Source of the DNA: an uncultured Bacilli bacterium
Lineage (GTDB): Bacteria > Bacillota_I > Bacilli_A > RF39 > UBA660
Assembly: GCA_944363935.1 (NCBI GenBank)
Contig: CALVVT010000004.1
Location: forward strand, 1-43,181
Length of the DNA stretch: 43,181 bases
Direction of reading: 5' to 3'
Of this stretch, positions 1 to 8,648 are shown piece by piece. A program made the position numbers and the translations under genes. The notes beneath the pieces were generated by a model, which was given only the letters and a program-made list of their open reading frames with translations, did not search any database and was not told the origin of the DNA. How positions within the stretch are numbered: the stretch's first letter is position 1; every line of letters starts with the position of its first letter.

Positions 1-117
1 TTCATTACTTATTTCTTTATTAAAAAGATACCTGATAGGTATCTTTTTGCTGTCATCTGGGCGAACTTTTACCATTTATATCCCCTTATTTTTCAAGGAA
101 TTACTCAAAACTGTCCA
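1..117 (+). mobile_element. Right end of an insertion sequence (partial)
   Basis: Read inward from about position 117 on the minus strand, the sequence begins AGTGGACAGTTTT. The same 13 bases open the IS end at 42823, reading the other way, so these are the two terminal inverted repeats of one IS family. Only the last ~115 bases of this copy are present, lying after a terminator hairpin at 22-48. A short open frame ending in TAA at 21-23 may be the transposase tail, but too little is left to be sure. The element stops exactly at the stop codon of the surface-protein gene at 118. The transposase start seen at the far end of the window probably belongs to a sister copy in the same orientation. 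Confidence 0.7.
22..48 (+). terminator. Rho-independent terminator inside the IS end
   Basis: A perfect 12-bp inverted repeat, AAAAAGATACCT / AGGTATCTTTTT, with a 3-nt loop; the 3' arm itself ends in five T. It probably terminates the transposase transcript of the partial IS. Confidence 0.75.
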
Positions 118-2174
118 CTAGTAAGCCAAAGTATATGGGCTTGAACTTGTTCCTGTACCTCCCGTTATTTGGATATTTGAGCTTAGAGTGACAACTGGGC
201 GGACGCCGAGCGAGTTGTAAGCGTTGTAGCTGCCGAAGCCGCCGCCACTGATCACAATCCACACACGGTACGAGGGGCCGTAAGAATCCGGCGACATTGT
301 CCAGTAATAATCACTGATATGTAGCCAATTATTACTCTTTACACTACTTCCTGTTGTGGCTCTCATATATTCTGTAGCATCTAGTAAACCTACTTTACCC
401 TTCCATATTGCTTCATTTGCATATCCTATCTGCGTACTTATATCCGAAATACTACTTGAACTTACCGGAGCAGCTTTATATTCTCCATTTACTATCATAC
501 TTCTTGCTGTGGCATTTAAACTATTATAATATGTTCCATTTAAATATGTACTAATTTCTGACTCTTTACTTGGTAATTGATATTTGGTTCCATTTACTTG
601 TCTCGCCAACGTACTTATCGCACTTCCACTACTATTATACAAACTACTTGTACTTCCATAAATATTGCAATAATCGTTATAATTACAATATCCACTACTA
701 CTATATCTTCCATTATCATTATCATACACTCGGTCTTCTAACACACTACTTCGTATTATCTTCATTGTATTATCACTGGTATTAACACTGATTATCCTCC
801 AGCTCTCTCCATTAAAAGTTATATAATTATTTGGATTAGACCCTCTATACGTATACACATTTTCTTCATAAGCATCTTTATATAAACCATCACCACTGGT
901 TACTGTTCCAGCCTGGTCTACTAGATCATTTCCAAGTGGTGCTATTTCAACCGCATAAGTACTTGTATTAACAGTGTTTGTTCCGTCACTTACTCTAGCT
1001 ACCAATGTACCACTTTCTGTAAATTCTACTTTTTGGTTTTGGATTGCTGTAGTCCATGAACCACTATCTTTTTGATAGTCGTAAGTTAATCCTTCTCCTT
1101 CAGGATATGTTATTGTTACTGATTTACCATTATCTGTTTCTTCTTCACTAAAGGTTGGTACATTTAATTCTTTCGTACTTACATTATATTCTTCACTTTC
1201 TACTTGCAGGTTATCTCTATTCGTTACTCTTACTTTTATTGTATGATTAGTATTTTGAGCAAGTCCTGTAAATGTATATGTATTACTTTCTCCTTCTACA
1301 TATTCTTCATTATCTATTTTATATTCATATTTTACTATTTCTCCGTCTTCTTCTATAGCTGTAGTTACCACTGTTATGGAACTCGTTGTACTACTTGTAC
1401 TGATATTACTTATAACTGGAGGGGTTGTATCTATTTTTCTAAATATCGCATACAAAGTTACATTATTACTTGGCATTCTGTAACTTTCTAAACCTACTGT
1501 TGCTCCTTTATCGGTATTCCAGCCCATAAATTCATAGCCAGCTTTAGTTGCTGTATACTCTAGATTAACATTGCTTCCTTCAGCCACATAATCATTTACT
1601 GCATTTGTGCTTTCTCCTCCATTAGTCTGGTAATCATAAGTTACATAATAATCATTAGCTGGTAAAGGATTATCACTATCTTGAGCTACATCTATTGAAA
1701 TATCTAAATCGACACTTATATTTTCTTCGATACGTGTTACATCACTATTAAATTCTACTTTTACTTGTAATTCTTTTGTTTCTTTACCTTTGATTACGTC
1801 TCCTTTAGTTAGTCCTGATAAGGTAAAGGTTATATATTTATTTTCTTTATAATAAGTATTTATTTTTTCTATCCTCGCATCTACACTTCCTCTATTTTCT
1901 ATAGTTACTGTATATAATGCATAATCCCCTGGCATTTTTAAACCTGTACTAAATGATGCATATAATCCATTAGTATTATCATAACTTGGTTCTTCTATAT
2001 CTTCGGCTCCATGGAGCTCGCTTTCAATATTAGTTATTCTAACATCCCAAGTGCTTGTTATATTACTTGTACCTGTTATATTTAGTTTACTACTAAAGGC
2101 TGCATAACCTATCCCCATTAATAATAAAATTGAACATAATCCTACTATGATTAAATTATTTTTTTAATACGCAT
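118..2174 (-). CDS. Secreted repeat-domain surface protein with variable C-terminal domain (frameshifted in signal peptide)
   Basis: Large secreted protein, probably an adhesin or ligand-binding surface protein. The uninterrupted frame starts at an internal ATG (2118). A better start is ATG 2174-2172, 6 nt after GGAGG (2181-2185), but an A7 tract (2159-2165) puts it out of frame. One extra A would give MRIKKNNLIIVGLCSILLLM and a hydrophobic signal peptide running into GIGYAAFSS, and 118-2174 is exactly one base short of 686 codons. Residues below count from the internal ATG. An N-terminal beta-sandwich-like region is followed by an InlB/Listeria-Bacteroides-type repeat (~156-227, ending with GWNT and LYAIF), a fibronectin-III-like domain (~233-317, from TPPVISNI), another beta domain, and a C-terminal domain (~395-666) with WRIISV, KGKVGLLDATEY, WTMSP and GVRPVVTL. 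That last domain recurs at 42198-42822. Its end holds a GC-rich variable patch. The IS at 117 abuts the stop codon. Confidence 0.75.
197..297 (-). other. Candidate diversity-generating variable region 1 (VR1)
   Basis: 101-bp patch at the 3' end of the surface-protein gene, encoding the stretch from MSP to GVRP. It is 62% G+C (63 of 101 by hand count) inside a gene that is mostly A+T. Gly is always GGC here but almost never elsewhere in the gene. Scaffold codons (TCG CCG, TCG TAC, GTG TGG, AGT, GGC GTC CGC) are shared with the paralogue at 42277-42386, while the codons between them differ and nearly all end in C or T. This is what adenine mutagenesis of AAC/AAT template codons by a DGR would leave. 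No template repeat or reverse transcriptase is visible in this window, so the call is an inference. Confidence 0.55.
1154..1206. repeat. 53-bp exact repeat, copy 1 (inside surface-protein gene)
   Basis: These 53 bases are identical, in the same orientation, to 34693-34745 between clpP and greA. Here they are coding (minus strand, about QVESEEYNVSTKELNVPT, between the FN3-like and next domain). Identity ends abruptly on both sides. Confidence 0.9.
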
Positions 2175-2230
2175 GTTTATCCTCCGTTTATAATATATTT
2201 TCTCTATCTTTTACAATATATCATTATATA

Positions 2231-2265
2231 AATAAAAAATGTCGATATTACGCGATTCGCGTATC
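2231..2265 (-). terminator. GC-rich hairpin with T-tract downstream of the PBP gene
   Basis: A 7-bp perfect inverted repeat TACGCGA / TCGCGTA (2249-2263) with one central base, extendable by GATA/TATC, is followed on the minus strand by GACATTTTTT. It sits ~25 nt past the PBP stop and behind another terminator, so it may be a backup terminator. Its dyad symmetry would also allow an operator role for the next gene. Confidence 0.5.
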
Positions 2266-2272
2266 TTTTAGT

Positions 2273-2298
2273 AAAAGAAAAAGTCTATTAACTAGACT
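2273..2298 (-). terminator. Terminator overlapping the PBP stop codon
   Basis: On the minus strand, AGTCTA - 5-nt loop - TAGACT is followed directly by TTTTTCTTTT. The loop contains the TAA stop of the PBP gene, so the hairpin uses its last codons. Confidence 0.75.
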
Positions 2299-4450
2299 CT
2301 TCATATTTATTAGATAAAGTTATTTTAACTTCCTTATTTACATCTTTTCCTGGTTCAATACTTTGACTAGTAACATAACCATAACCATCTATTTTATATT
2401 CATAACCTAAAGCATCCATTAAATTAATTACTTCAGTTCTTGAATAACCTGTTAAATCTGGCATTTTACCTTTATCACCATTAGTAATTAAAAATACTTT
2501 GTCATAAGATAAAACTTTACTACCTTTTTTAGGATACTGATTTATTATTTTATCACCATTACCAATAGTAATTACCTTTACTTTATCGGCTTCAAGTTTA
2601 GCTTTAATAACATCAGTTTTTTGATTAGTATAAGAATCAATTTTAACTAATTTAACCTCGTCTTCAGTTTTATTAACACCACTAAACATATTTTTATATT
2701 TAGCAATATTTTTCATTAAATTATTAACCGCATCACTAACTGTAATTGAAGAACCAACATTAGGTTGTTTTACAGCCGCATAAATTATAATTTCAGGGTC
2801 ATCTTTTGGATACATACCAGCAAATGAATAAATATAATTAGTGTCACCAGTTAAATATCCACCTCTTTTTTCGTCATATATTTGAGCAGTTCCGGTTTTA
2901 CCAATAACATCAAAACCATCTATTTTATATCTTCTTCCTGATGCTGCAGGGTCATCACTATTAACAACGTTATACATTAAATTTTTAATTGTATTAACTG
3001 TGTTTTGACTGACTATTTCTTTACTTTCTTCAACTTTTCTTTTATAAGTAGTTTTTCCAGTATTAACATTAACTATTTTTTTAACAACATGCGGGGTTAA
3101 TTTTTTACCATCATTAGCAATTAAAGTTAAAGCTTGAAGGTGCTGGATCGCGGTAGTATTAATACCTTGACCAAAAGCAGCATTAGCAACTTCTACAGGA
3201 TATTTAAAATCAAGATCTCCAGCAACTTCTCTAGCTAAATCAACTCCCGTTAAAGTTCCAAAGCCATAATCCCGAAGACAAGCTTTTAAATCATCCCTGG
3301 AAATAAATTTATCAATCATATTGACAACCCCAACGTTACTTGAGTATTCATAACCTTTATCAAAGTTAATCGTACCCCAACCAGTATTATTCCAGTCTCT
3401 AATTGTAGCATCTAATACTTCAATTGAACCTGATTTAAATGTATCAGTTCCTTTATAAGTTCCTTTTTCAATCGCACACATATAAGTATAAGTTTTCATA
3501 GTTGAACCTGGTTCAAAAGCTTCTGATACTAAAGGATTTTGATAACTAGTAATATCTCTAGTATTAGGATTAAATGAAGGAATTGAGCTAGATGCGAGAA
3601 TATCTCCAGTATCAGCATCCATAACTCCTATAACTGCCCATTTAGGATCAAATCTTTCAGCAATACCAGCTATTTCTGTTTCAACAAATCTTTGAATTGA
3701 AGAATCTAGCGTTAGATAAATATCACTACCATCTAAAGCTTCGGTTCTTGTTTCTGGAGTATCTGGTATCCGGTATCCAAACCTATCTTGTTGATAAGAT
3801 AAATAACCATCAGTACCTTTAAGTAAATCGTCATATTTAGCTTCAATTCCAAGTTCACCATCAATACTAGTAACAATTTTATCATTAACTTTTTTCTCAT
3901 TAGTTTTCGCATAACCTAAAATGTAAGAAGCAAAATTACCATTAGGATAATATCTTTTATAGTCCTCACTAAAATCAATTCCATCTAGTTCTAGTTCTTC
4001 AATTTCACTTTTTTTAAGTTCTGTTATATTTTTACCAACATTTCCAAGTTCTACTTGATATTTACCTTCTTCTTTACCTTCTTCTAATCTTTTTCTAATA
4101 TCCTCTTCATTACCTTCTAAAGCAGTAGCTAAAGCTTTAGCAGTTTTTGCAATATTTTTAACATAATTACCTTCTTTACGTTTAGGATCTAAATAAGCAA
4201 TCAAAGTATAAGAAGTAACATTTTGGGCGAGAATATTTCCTGTTGCATCAAAAATAGTTCCTCTTTTAGCATTTAATACTTTTGACACAGTATTACGATT
4301 AGCAGCAAATTCTTTTAAGTTAATGCCATTAACTGATGGTGATAAAGCTAAATAAATATATCTAACAAAAAGAATAATTATAAGCATGAAAAAAACAAAA
4401 AAGATTATTTGCGGAAATTTCCAAGTTTTTCTTCTTTGTTTTTTCTTCAC
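2288..4450 (-). CDS. Penicillin-binding protein 2B/SpoVD-type transpeptidase with PASTA domains
   Basis: Division-specific class B penicillin-binding protein (720 aa) that cross-links septal peptidoglycan. It has one N-terminal membrane anchor (~13-36) and a PBP dimerisation domain from AKRGTIFD (~61). The transpeptidase domain carries all three active-site motifs: S316-T-M-K, S370-S-N and K518-T-G. Two PASTA repeats (~600-715) form the C-terminus and probably bind glycan or lipid II. Start is GTG at 4450, preceded by AAGGTGA at good spacing. It is the last gene of mraZ-rsmH-ftsL-pbp, 14 nt after ftsL, and ends in tandem terminators. PASTA tails occur in B. subtilis Pbp2B and SpoVD. With one copy here, vegetative FtsI-like and sporulation roles cannot be told apart. 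Confidence 0.93.
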   Translation of the reverse strand: MKKKQRRKTWKFPQIIFFVFFMLIIILFVRYIYLALSPSVNGINLKEFAANRNTVSKVLNAKRGTIFDATGNILAQNVTSYTLIAYLDPKRKEGNYVKNIAKTAKALATALEGNEEDIRKRLEEGKEEGKYQVELGNVGKNITELKKSEIEELELDGIDFSEDYKRYYPNGNFASYILGYAKTNEKKVNDKIVTSIDGELGIEAKYDDLLKGTDGYLSYQQDRFGYRIPDTPETRTEALDGSDIYLTLDSSIQRFVETEIAGIAERFDPKWAVIGVMDADTGDILASSSIPSFNPNTRDITSYQNPLVSEAFEPGSTMKTYTYMCAIEKGTYKGTDTFKSGSIEVLDATIRDWNNTGWGTINFDKGYEYSSNVGVVNMIDKFISRDDLKACLRDYGFGTLTGVDLAREVAGDLDFKYPVEVANAAFGQGINTTAIQHLQALTLIANDGKKLTPHVVKKIVNVNTGKTTYKRKVEESKEIVSQNTVNTIKNLMYNVVNSDDPAASGRRYKIDGFDVIGKTGTAQIYDEKRGGYLTGDTNYIYSFAGMYPKDDPEIIIYAAVKQPNVGSSITVSDAVNNLMKNIAKYKNMFSGVNKTEDEVKLVKIDSYTNQKTDVIKAKLEADKVKVITIGNGDKIINQYPKKGSKVLSYDKVFLITNGDKGKMPDLTGYSRTEVINLMDALGYEYKIDGYGYVTSQSIEPGKDVNKEVKITLSNKYEESS

Positions 4451-4464
4451 TTATTTCACCTTCT

Positions 4465-4761
4465 TTATTCGTCAACTACGACTATATTATCATTATTATA
4501 CGCTAGTCCCATATCTTTTACAACATCACTAACGTTTTCAAATGATGTAAGTTCATTAACTTTCATTGTCAAACTTTCATTAGTTTTAGTTTGACTATCA
4601 ATATTATAATTAATTTCTTCAATACTCATTTTTAGCTCGCCAATAAAAGCACCGCAAAAGATTTTTAAAGAAATTGTAAATACAAGGGCGATAATACCAT
4701 ACGTATATAATAATCTTTCACCTCTAGTAATTTTTACTTTATTAACTTTTTTTCTAGCCAT
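4465..4761 (-). CDS. ftsL: FtsL-like cell division protein
   Basis: Small bitopic protein (98 aa) with a basic N-terminal cytoplasmic segment, one membrane helix (~18-40, YGIIALVFTISLKIF) and an extracytoplasmic region with a heptad-like pattern (~43-75). Size, topology and place between rsmH and the class B PBP are those of FtsL, which pairs with FtsQ/DivIB and DivIC in the divisome. Sequence conservation in FtsL is low, so the call rests mainly on architecture and position. It starts one base after the rsmH stop, implying translational coupling. A candidate partner, FtsQ, is encoded at 18891-19565. Confidence 0.85.
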   Translation of the reverse strand: MARKKVNKVKITRGERLLYTYGIIALVFTISLKIFCGAFIGELKMSIEEINYNIDSQTKTNESLTMKVNELTSFENVSDVVKDMGLAYNNDNIVVVDE

Positions 4762-4762
4762 A

Positions 4763-5659
4763 TTATCTAACCCTTTCTATTACCCGCATTCTCGCACTTC
4801 TAGCGCGGTTATTTTCTTTTATTTCTTCGTCTTTTGGTACTATATTAGCGACTACTTTATATTTTGGTAAAAATTCTTCTGGTATAACTGGTTTATCAGC
4901 AAGTTCTTTAGGTAAAGTACTTACTTCTTTAAAAATGTGTTTACAAATCCTATCTTCTAACGAATGAAATGTTATAACACATATTCTACCACCAACACTA
5001 ATAATATCTAAAGCATCAGTTAAAGCTTTTTCAAAAACCCCAAGTTCATTATTAACCTCAATTCTAATAGCTTGAAATACTTTTCTAGCCGGATGGGATT
5101 TTTTTCGATATTTTTCTGGTACGCTTTCTTTAATTATTTCCGCCAGTTCTAAAGTTGTTTTAACTGGCCTATTTTGAATAATTTTTTTAGCTATACTAGG
5201 GGCATACTTTTCTTCACCATATTTATAAAATATTTTTACTAACTTTTCATAAGAATAATTATTAACAATTTCATAAGCTGTTAAAGGATTATTCAAATCC
5301 ATTCGCATATCTAAAGGTGCATCCTTATGAAAACTAAAGCCCCTTTCAGCTTCGTCTAGTTGGGGGGAAGAAACTCCTAAATCAAATAAAATCGCATTAG
5401 GTGTAACCTTAATTTCTTTTTTTAAGTTCTCAAAATTAGTATATATGATTTCATAATTACTACCAATCTTCTTTAATCTTTTATCAGCGTTTTCAATAGC
5501 TATTTTATCTTGATCAAAAGCATAAAGAAAACCATCAGGAATATTTTTTAAAATTAAAGAACTATGACCACCATAACCTAAAGTACAGTCAACGACAATA
5601 CTATCTTTTTTTAAATTAAGATATTTTATTGCTTCTTCTAATAAAACTGTATTATGCAT
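4763..5659 (-). CDS. rsmH: 16S rRNA (cytosine-1402-N4) methyltransferase RsmH
   Basis: S-adenosylmethionine-dependent methyltransferase (298 aa) modifying C1402 of 16S rRNA near the P site. The SAM-binding loop DCTLGYGGHS lies at 24-33. FDLGVSSPQLDEAERGFSF, MRMDLNNPLTAYEIVN and the C-terminal VITFHSLEDR are MraW signatures, and the length is normal. ATG at 5659 is taken as start (MHNTVLLEE); a TTG one codon upstream is possible. It overlaps the mraZ end by 8 bp with no strong ribosome site of its own, so translation is probably coupled to mraZ. Confidence 0.96.
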   Translation of the reverse strand: MHNTVLLEEAIKYLNLKKDSIVVDCTLGYGGHSSLILKNIPDGFLYAFDQDKIAIENADKRLKKIGSNYEIIYTNFENLKKEIKVTPNAILFDLGVSSPQLDEAERGFSFHKDAPLDMRMDLNNPLTAYEIVNNYSYEKLVKIFYKYGEEKYAPSIAKKIIQNRPVKTTLELAEIIKESVPEKYRKKSHPARKVFQAIRIEVNNELGVFEKALTDALDIISVGGRICVITFHSLEDRICKHIFKEVSTLPKELADKPVIPEEFLPKYKVVANIVPKDEEIKENNRARSARMRVIERVR

Positions 5660-6086
5660 CAAATTTACTCATAAAAAGGTTATCGGCCATATCTGATAAA
5701 TTATCTTCGTTTTCGGTAATAAAATTATTCCATTTTTCTTGGCTCCAGATTTCTAAACGATCACCAACCCCAATAATTGTGCAGTCTTTTTGCAAATCAG
5801 CGTATTTAATAAGTGGTGTAGATAAATTAATTCGTCCTTGTTTATCAAACTCCATTTTACTCGCGCCTGATAAAAAGAAACGCATAAAGTTACGGGCATC
5901 TTTAACATTAGGTAAATTTTTATAGCTTTTAATTAGTTCTTCCCAATCATTAGCTTTATAGACAAATAAACAACCATCTAAACCCCTAGTAACGACAAAC
6001 TGTTCACCTAATTCATACCTTATTTTAGAAGGAATTGTTAGTCTTCCTTTATCGTCCATAGTATGATGGTATTCACCCATAAACAC
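5652..6086 (-). CDS. mraZ: Transcriptional regulator MraZ
   Basis: MraZ (144 aa) is a ring-forming DNA-binding protein with two SpoVT/AbrB-like halves that regulates its own dcw operon. The first half carries MGEYHHTMDDKGRLTIP, the second SGASKMEFDKQGRINLS. The GTG at 6086 is chosen as start because GGTGAT lies ~5 nt upstream and the product then begins MFMGEY, as in B. subtilis; ATG 6080 is the alternative. First gene of the operon, directly behind its own boxes (6093-6122) and a strong promoter. Confidence 0.95.
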   Translation of the reverse strand: MFMGEYHHTMDDKGRLTIPSKIRYELGEQFVVTRGLDGCLFVYKANDWEELIKSYKNLPNVKDARNFMRFFLSGASKMEFDKQGRINLSTPLIKYADLQKDCTIIGVGDRLEIWSQEKWNNFITENEDNLSDMADNLFMSKFDA

Positions 6087-6092
6087 ATTTAT

Positions 6093-6122
6093 CACCCACT
6101 TTCCCCCACTTTGTAACACTGT
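6093..6122 (-). promoter_or_regulatory. MraZ operator: three 10-bp direct repeats
   Basis: Read on the minus strand: ACAGTGTTAC, AAAGTGGGGG, AAAGTGGGTG in exact 10-nt register, just upstream of mraZ. They match the AAAGTG[T/G]N3 tandem boxes described for mycoplasma MraZ. The first copy has one deviation (ACAGTG). They lie right after the probable transcription start, consistent with autoregulation. Confidence 0.85.
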
Positions 6123-6130
6123 ACACCATA

Positions 6131-6159
6131 ATTTTACTATCTAATTATATATTTGTAAA
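6131..6159 (-). promoter_or_regulatory. Promoter of the mraZ operon
   Basis: Minus strand: -35 TTTACA (6159-6154), 17-bp spacer, -10 TAAAAT (6136-6131). The predicted start falls beside the first MraZ box. A poly-A stretch lies upstream of the -35 and could act as an UP element. Confidence 0.8.
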
Positions 6160-6263
6160 TAGTTTTTTTTATTTTTTTTAAAGAAAAATTGTAAAATTTA
6201 CACGAAAAAACTAGTTAACTTAATAACTAACTATTAAAAAGTACGGCTAACCTAGAGAAAAAA

Positions 6264-6302
6264 AGACATTTAAAAACATTGAATTTTTTTCCAATGTTTT
6301 TT
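6264..6302 (-). terminator. Terminator after the P-type ATPase gene
   Basis: Minus strand: AAAAACATTG / CAATGTTTTT inverted repeat (6272-6281 and 6292-6301) with a 10-nt A/T loop, then a T-rich stretch. It separates the ATPase transcript from the mraZ promoter. Confidence 0.7.
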
Positions 6303-8602
6303 TAAATCTTAAGTTTATTTACTAATTTATTACAAACTCCAAAATAAATATTAAATAGCATAAAAGCTATTATTCCTAATATAGCAAGTAAAATAAGTAA
6401 ATCAGGAGTTAAAATAACTAAAGAAAATAATGTTCTAAAACCAACAATAAATACTATAAATACCGTAAGTAAAAAGACAAATAAAACCCTTCTTAATAAA
6501 TTAAACGGTACTGAAATACGGTATAAAAGCATAAAGCCTGTAAAACCAGTTAAAATAACCGCTAAAGTGGAAACCTCATTAGAAGTTAACCTTATAATAC
6601 TTGGCAAAATACTTAATATAACAATATTAGAAACAATAGTTAAAGCGGTTGGTAAAGATTTTTTAAGAACATTAATAATTATTCTCCCATTTATTCTTTC
6701 ATTGTTTGGTTCAAGGGCAAGTATAAAGGAAGGAATACCAATTGTTACAACACTTGTTAAAGTAAGCTGAATAGGAATAAAAGGATATTCCCTATTTAAA
6801 AATAAAAATATTAAAGCTAATAAAGTTGCATATGTAGTTTTACAAAGAAACAAAGAAGAAGAACGCTGCAGATTATTAATACTCCTTCTTCCTTCAGCAA
6901 CAACTTTAGGCATCGCTGAAAAATCCGAATCTAAAAGAACTATTTGCGAAACATTACGCGCCGCATCACTACCACTATTCATAGCCACACTACAGTCAGC
7001 TTCTTTTAACGCTAAAACATCGTTTACCCCATCACCAGTCATAGCTACCGTATGACCTTTAGCTTTTAAAGCCATAATTAAAGATTTTTTTTCATTTGGT
7101 TTTACTCTACCAAAAACATTATAATTTTCAGCTATTTCTTCAATGGGTTTATTGTTTCTAGATAAATCAATATACTTAACATTTTTAAGACCAACTTTTT
7201 TAGCTACCCCAGCTACTGTTTTAGGATTGTCTCCTGATATTAGTTTAATATCTACCCCTTGTTCTTTAAAATAATCAAGAGTAATTCGGGCCTCTGGTCT
7301 AATTTCGTCACTAATTAAAATAAGGCCAAGCGCTGTAATATCATTAGGTAATTTATCAGTTAAAGTAATATTAGTTTTTCCTAATAAAACTACTCTATTA
7401 TCTTCAGTATATTTAGCTAAAACATCGTTAAATTTTCCTCCAGGACAAACGATTTCTGGAGCTCCTAAAACATAACTGACATTATTAAAAGAAATACCAG
7501 ACCATTTTCTAGCTGAAGAAAAAGGAATTATTTTTTTGACAACTTCTTTATTTTTCTTCGCATATTTTTCGCTTATTGCTTCCATCGTTTGATTATCACT
7601 AGCCATATGATAACTCATTAAACCTAAAGCTTTTTCTATTTCTTTTTTATCAGCATTTAAAGGAACTATTTCACTTACTTTCATTACCCCTTTAGTTAAA
7701 GTTCCCGTTTTATCTAAACAAATAGTATCTACTCTAGCAAGTGTTTCAATACAGTAAAGCTCCTGAACTAAAACTCTATCTTTAGCTAACCGCATAACAC
7801 TAATCGCTAAAACTGTACTAATAAGTAAAACTAATCCTTCAGGTATCATTCCAATTAAAGAAGCTACTGTTGAAACTACAGCTTCTTTAAAAGTACTACC
7901 AGGTAAATTAAGCTGATGCATAAACATTAAAATGCCAATAGGAATAATACATACTGAAATAATTTTAATGATTTTTTTAATAAAGTTCATTATCTCTGAA
8001 TTAGCTTTTTTTAAATATTTTGCTTCCGCACTTATTTTGGCAGCATAATTATCAGCACCGACATTTATCGTTTTCGCATAACAAAATCCACTAACAATAT
8101 AACTTCCAGATAAAAGTTCGTCACCTTCTTTTTTAGACACTGATTCACTTTCACCGGTAATTAATGATTCGTTAACTAAAACTTCTCCGTTTATTATTTT
8201 ACTATCAGTCGCAATTTGATTTCCTGCTTTTAAATGACAAACATCACCTAAAACAATTTCATTAATACCAATTTCTAATTCTTTATTATCTCTAACTACT
8301 GTTGTTTTCGCAACATTTAATAAAGATATTTTATCAACAGTTAATTTACTTCTAATTTCTTGAATTGTACTAATTAAAGTATTACAAATAACAACACCTA
8401 AAAAAAGAAGATTTTTATATTCACCAACTAAAAATATCGCAAGACCAAGCCCTAGATTAAGAAAATTAAACAAAGTTAAAAAATTGGTCATAATTATCAT
8501 TTTAATACTTTTAGTTTTAACATCAGCTTTATAATTAATTAAACCTTTACTAGCTCTTTCTTCAGCTTCTTTTTGGGTTAAACCAGTTATCATAGTTTTC
8601 AC
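6302..8602 (-). CDS. Cation-transporting P-type ATPase (CtpE/Exp7-like)
   Basis: Membrane ATPase (766 aa) moving a cation across the membrane through a phospho-aspartate. It has TGES (149-152) in the actuator domain, PEGL (254-257) in membrane helix 4, the phosphorylation motif DKTGT (297-301, Asp297), KWSG (~366) in a compact nucleotide domain, SGDNPKT (~456) and TGDGVND (522-528) in the hinge; the last third holds several membrane helices. The PEGL motif and compact nucleotide domain suit the CtpE/Exp7 group, linked to calcium in mycobacteria. Metal-binding CXXC domains and CPC motifs of copper pumps are absent. Substrate is inferred only. SD AGAAGGTG precedes the start. It is divergent from the lipoprotein at 8698. 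Confidence 0.9.
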   Translation of the reverse strand: MKTMITGLTQKEAEERASKGLINYKADVKTKSIKMIIMTNFLTLFNFLNLGLGLAIFLVGEYKNLLFLGVVICNTLISTIQEIRSKLTVDKISLLNVAKTTVVRDNKELEIGINEIVLGDVCHLKAGNQIATDSKIINGEVLVNESLITGESESVSKKEGDELLSGSYIVSGFCYAKTINVGADNYAAKISAEAKYLKKANSEIMNFIKKIIKIISVCIIPIGILMFMHQLNLPGSTFKEAVVSTVASLIGMIPEGLVLLISTVLAISVMRLAKDRVLVQELYCIETLARVDTICLDKTGTLTKGVMKVSEIVPLNADKKEIEKALGLMSYHMASDNQTMEAISEKYAKKNKEVVKKIIPFSSARKWSGISFNNVSYVLGAPEIVCPGGKFNDVLAKYTEDNRVVLLGKTNITLTDKLPNDITALGLILISDEIRPEARITLDYFKEQGVDIKLISGDNPKTVAGVAKKVGLKNVKYIDLSRNNKPIEEIAENYNVFGRVKPNEKKSLIMALKAKGHTVAMTGDGVNDVLALKEADCSVAMNSGSDAARNVSQIVLLDSDFSAMPKVVAEGRRSINNLQRSSSLFLCKTTYATLLALIFLFLNREYPFIPIQLTLTSVVTIGIPSFILALEPNNERINGRIIINVLKKSLPTALTIVSNIVILSILPSIIRLTSNEVSTLAVILTGFTGFMLLYRISVPFNLLRRVLFVFLLTVFIVFIVGFRTLFSLVILTPDLLILLAILGIIAFMLFNIYFGVCNKLVNKLKI

Positions 8603-8648
8603 CTTCTCTCTTTAATATTGTAACACACTTTTTTTATTTGGTACAGTA

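Noticed and set aside
570-785. Plus-strand ORFs opposite the surface-protein and other minus genes (for example 570-785, 1204-1491, 5629-5925, 10463-10716, 20021-20290)
   Set aside because: They lie antisense within well-supported genes, are low-complexity in Tyr/Phe/Ser, and lack ribosome sites; shadows of the real frames.
1154-1206. The 53-bp repeat as a DGR template/variable pair
   Set aside because: The two copies are identical with no A-specific differences, and neither lies at the variable GC-rich patch.
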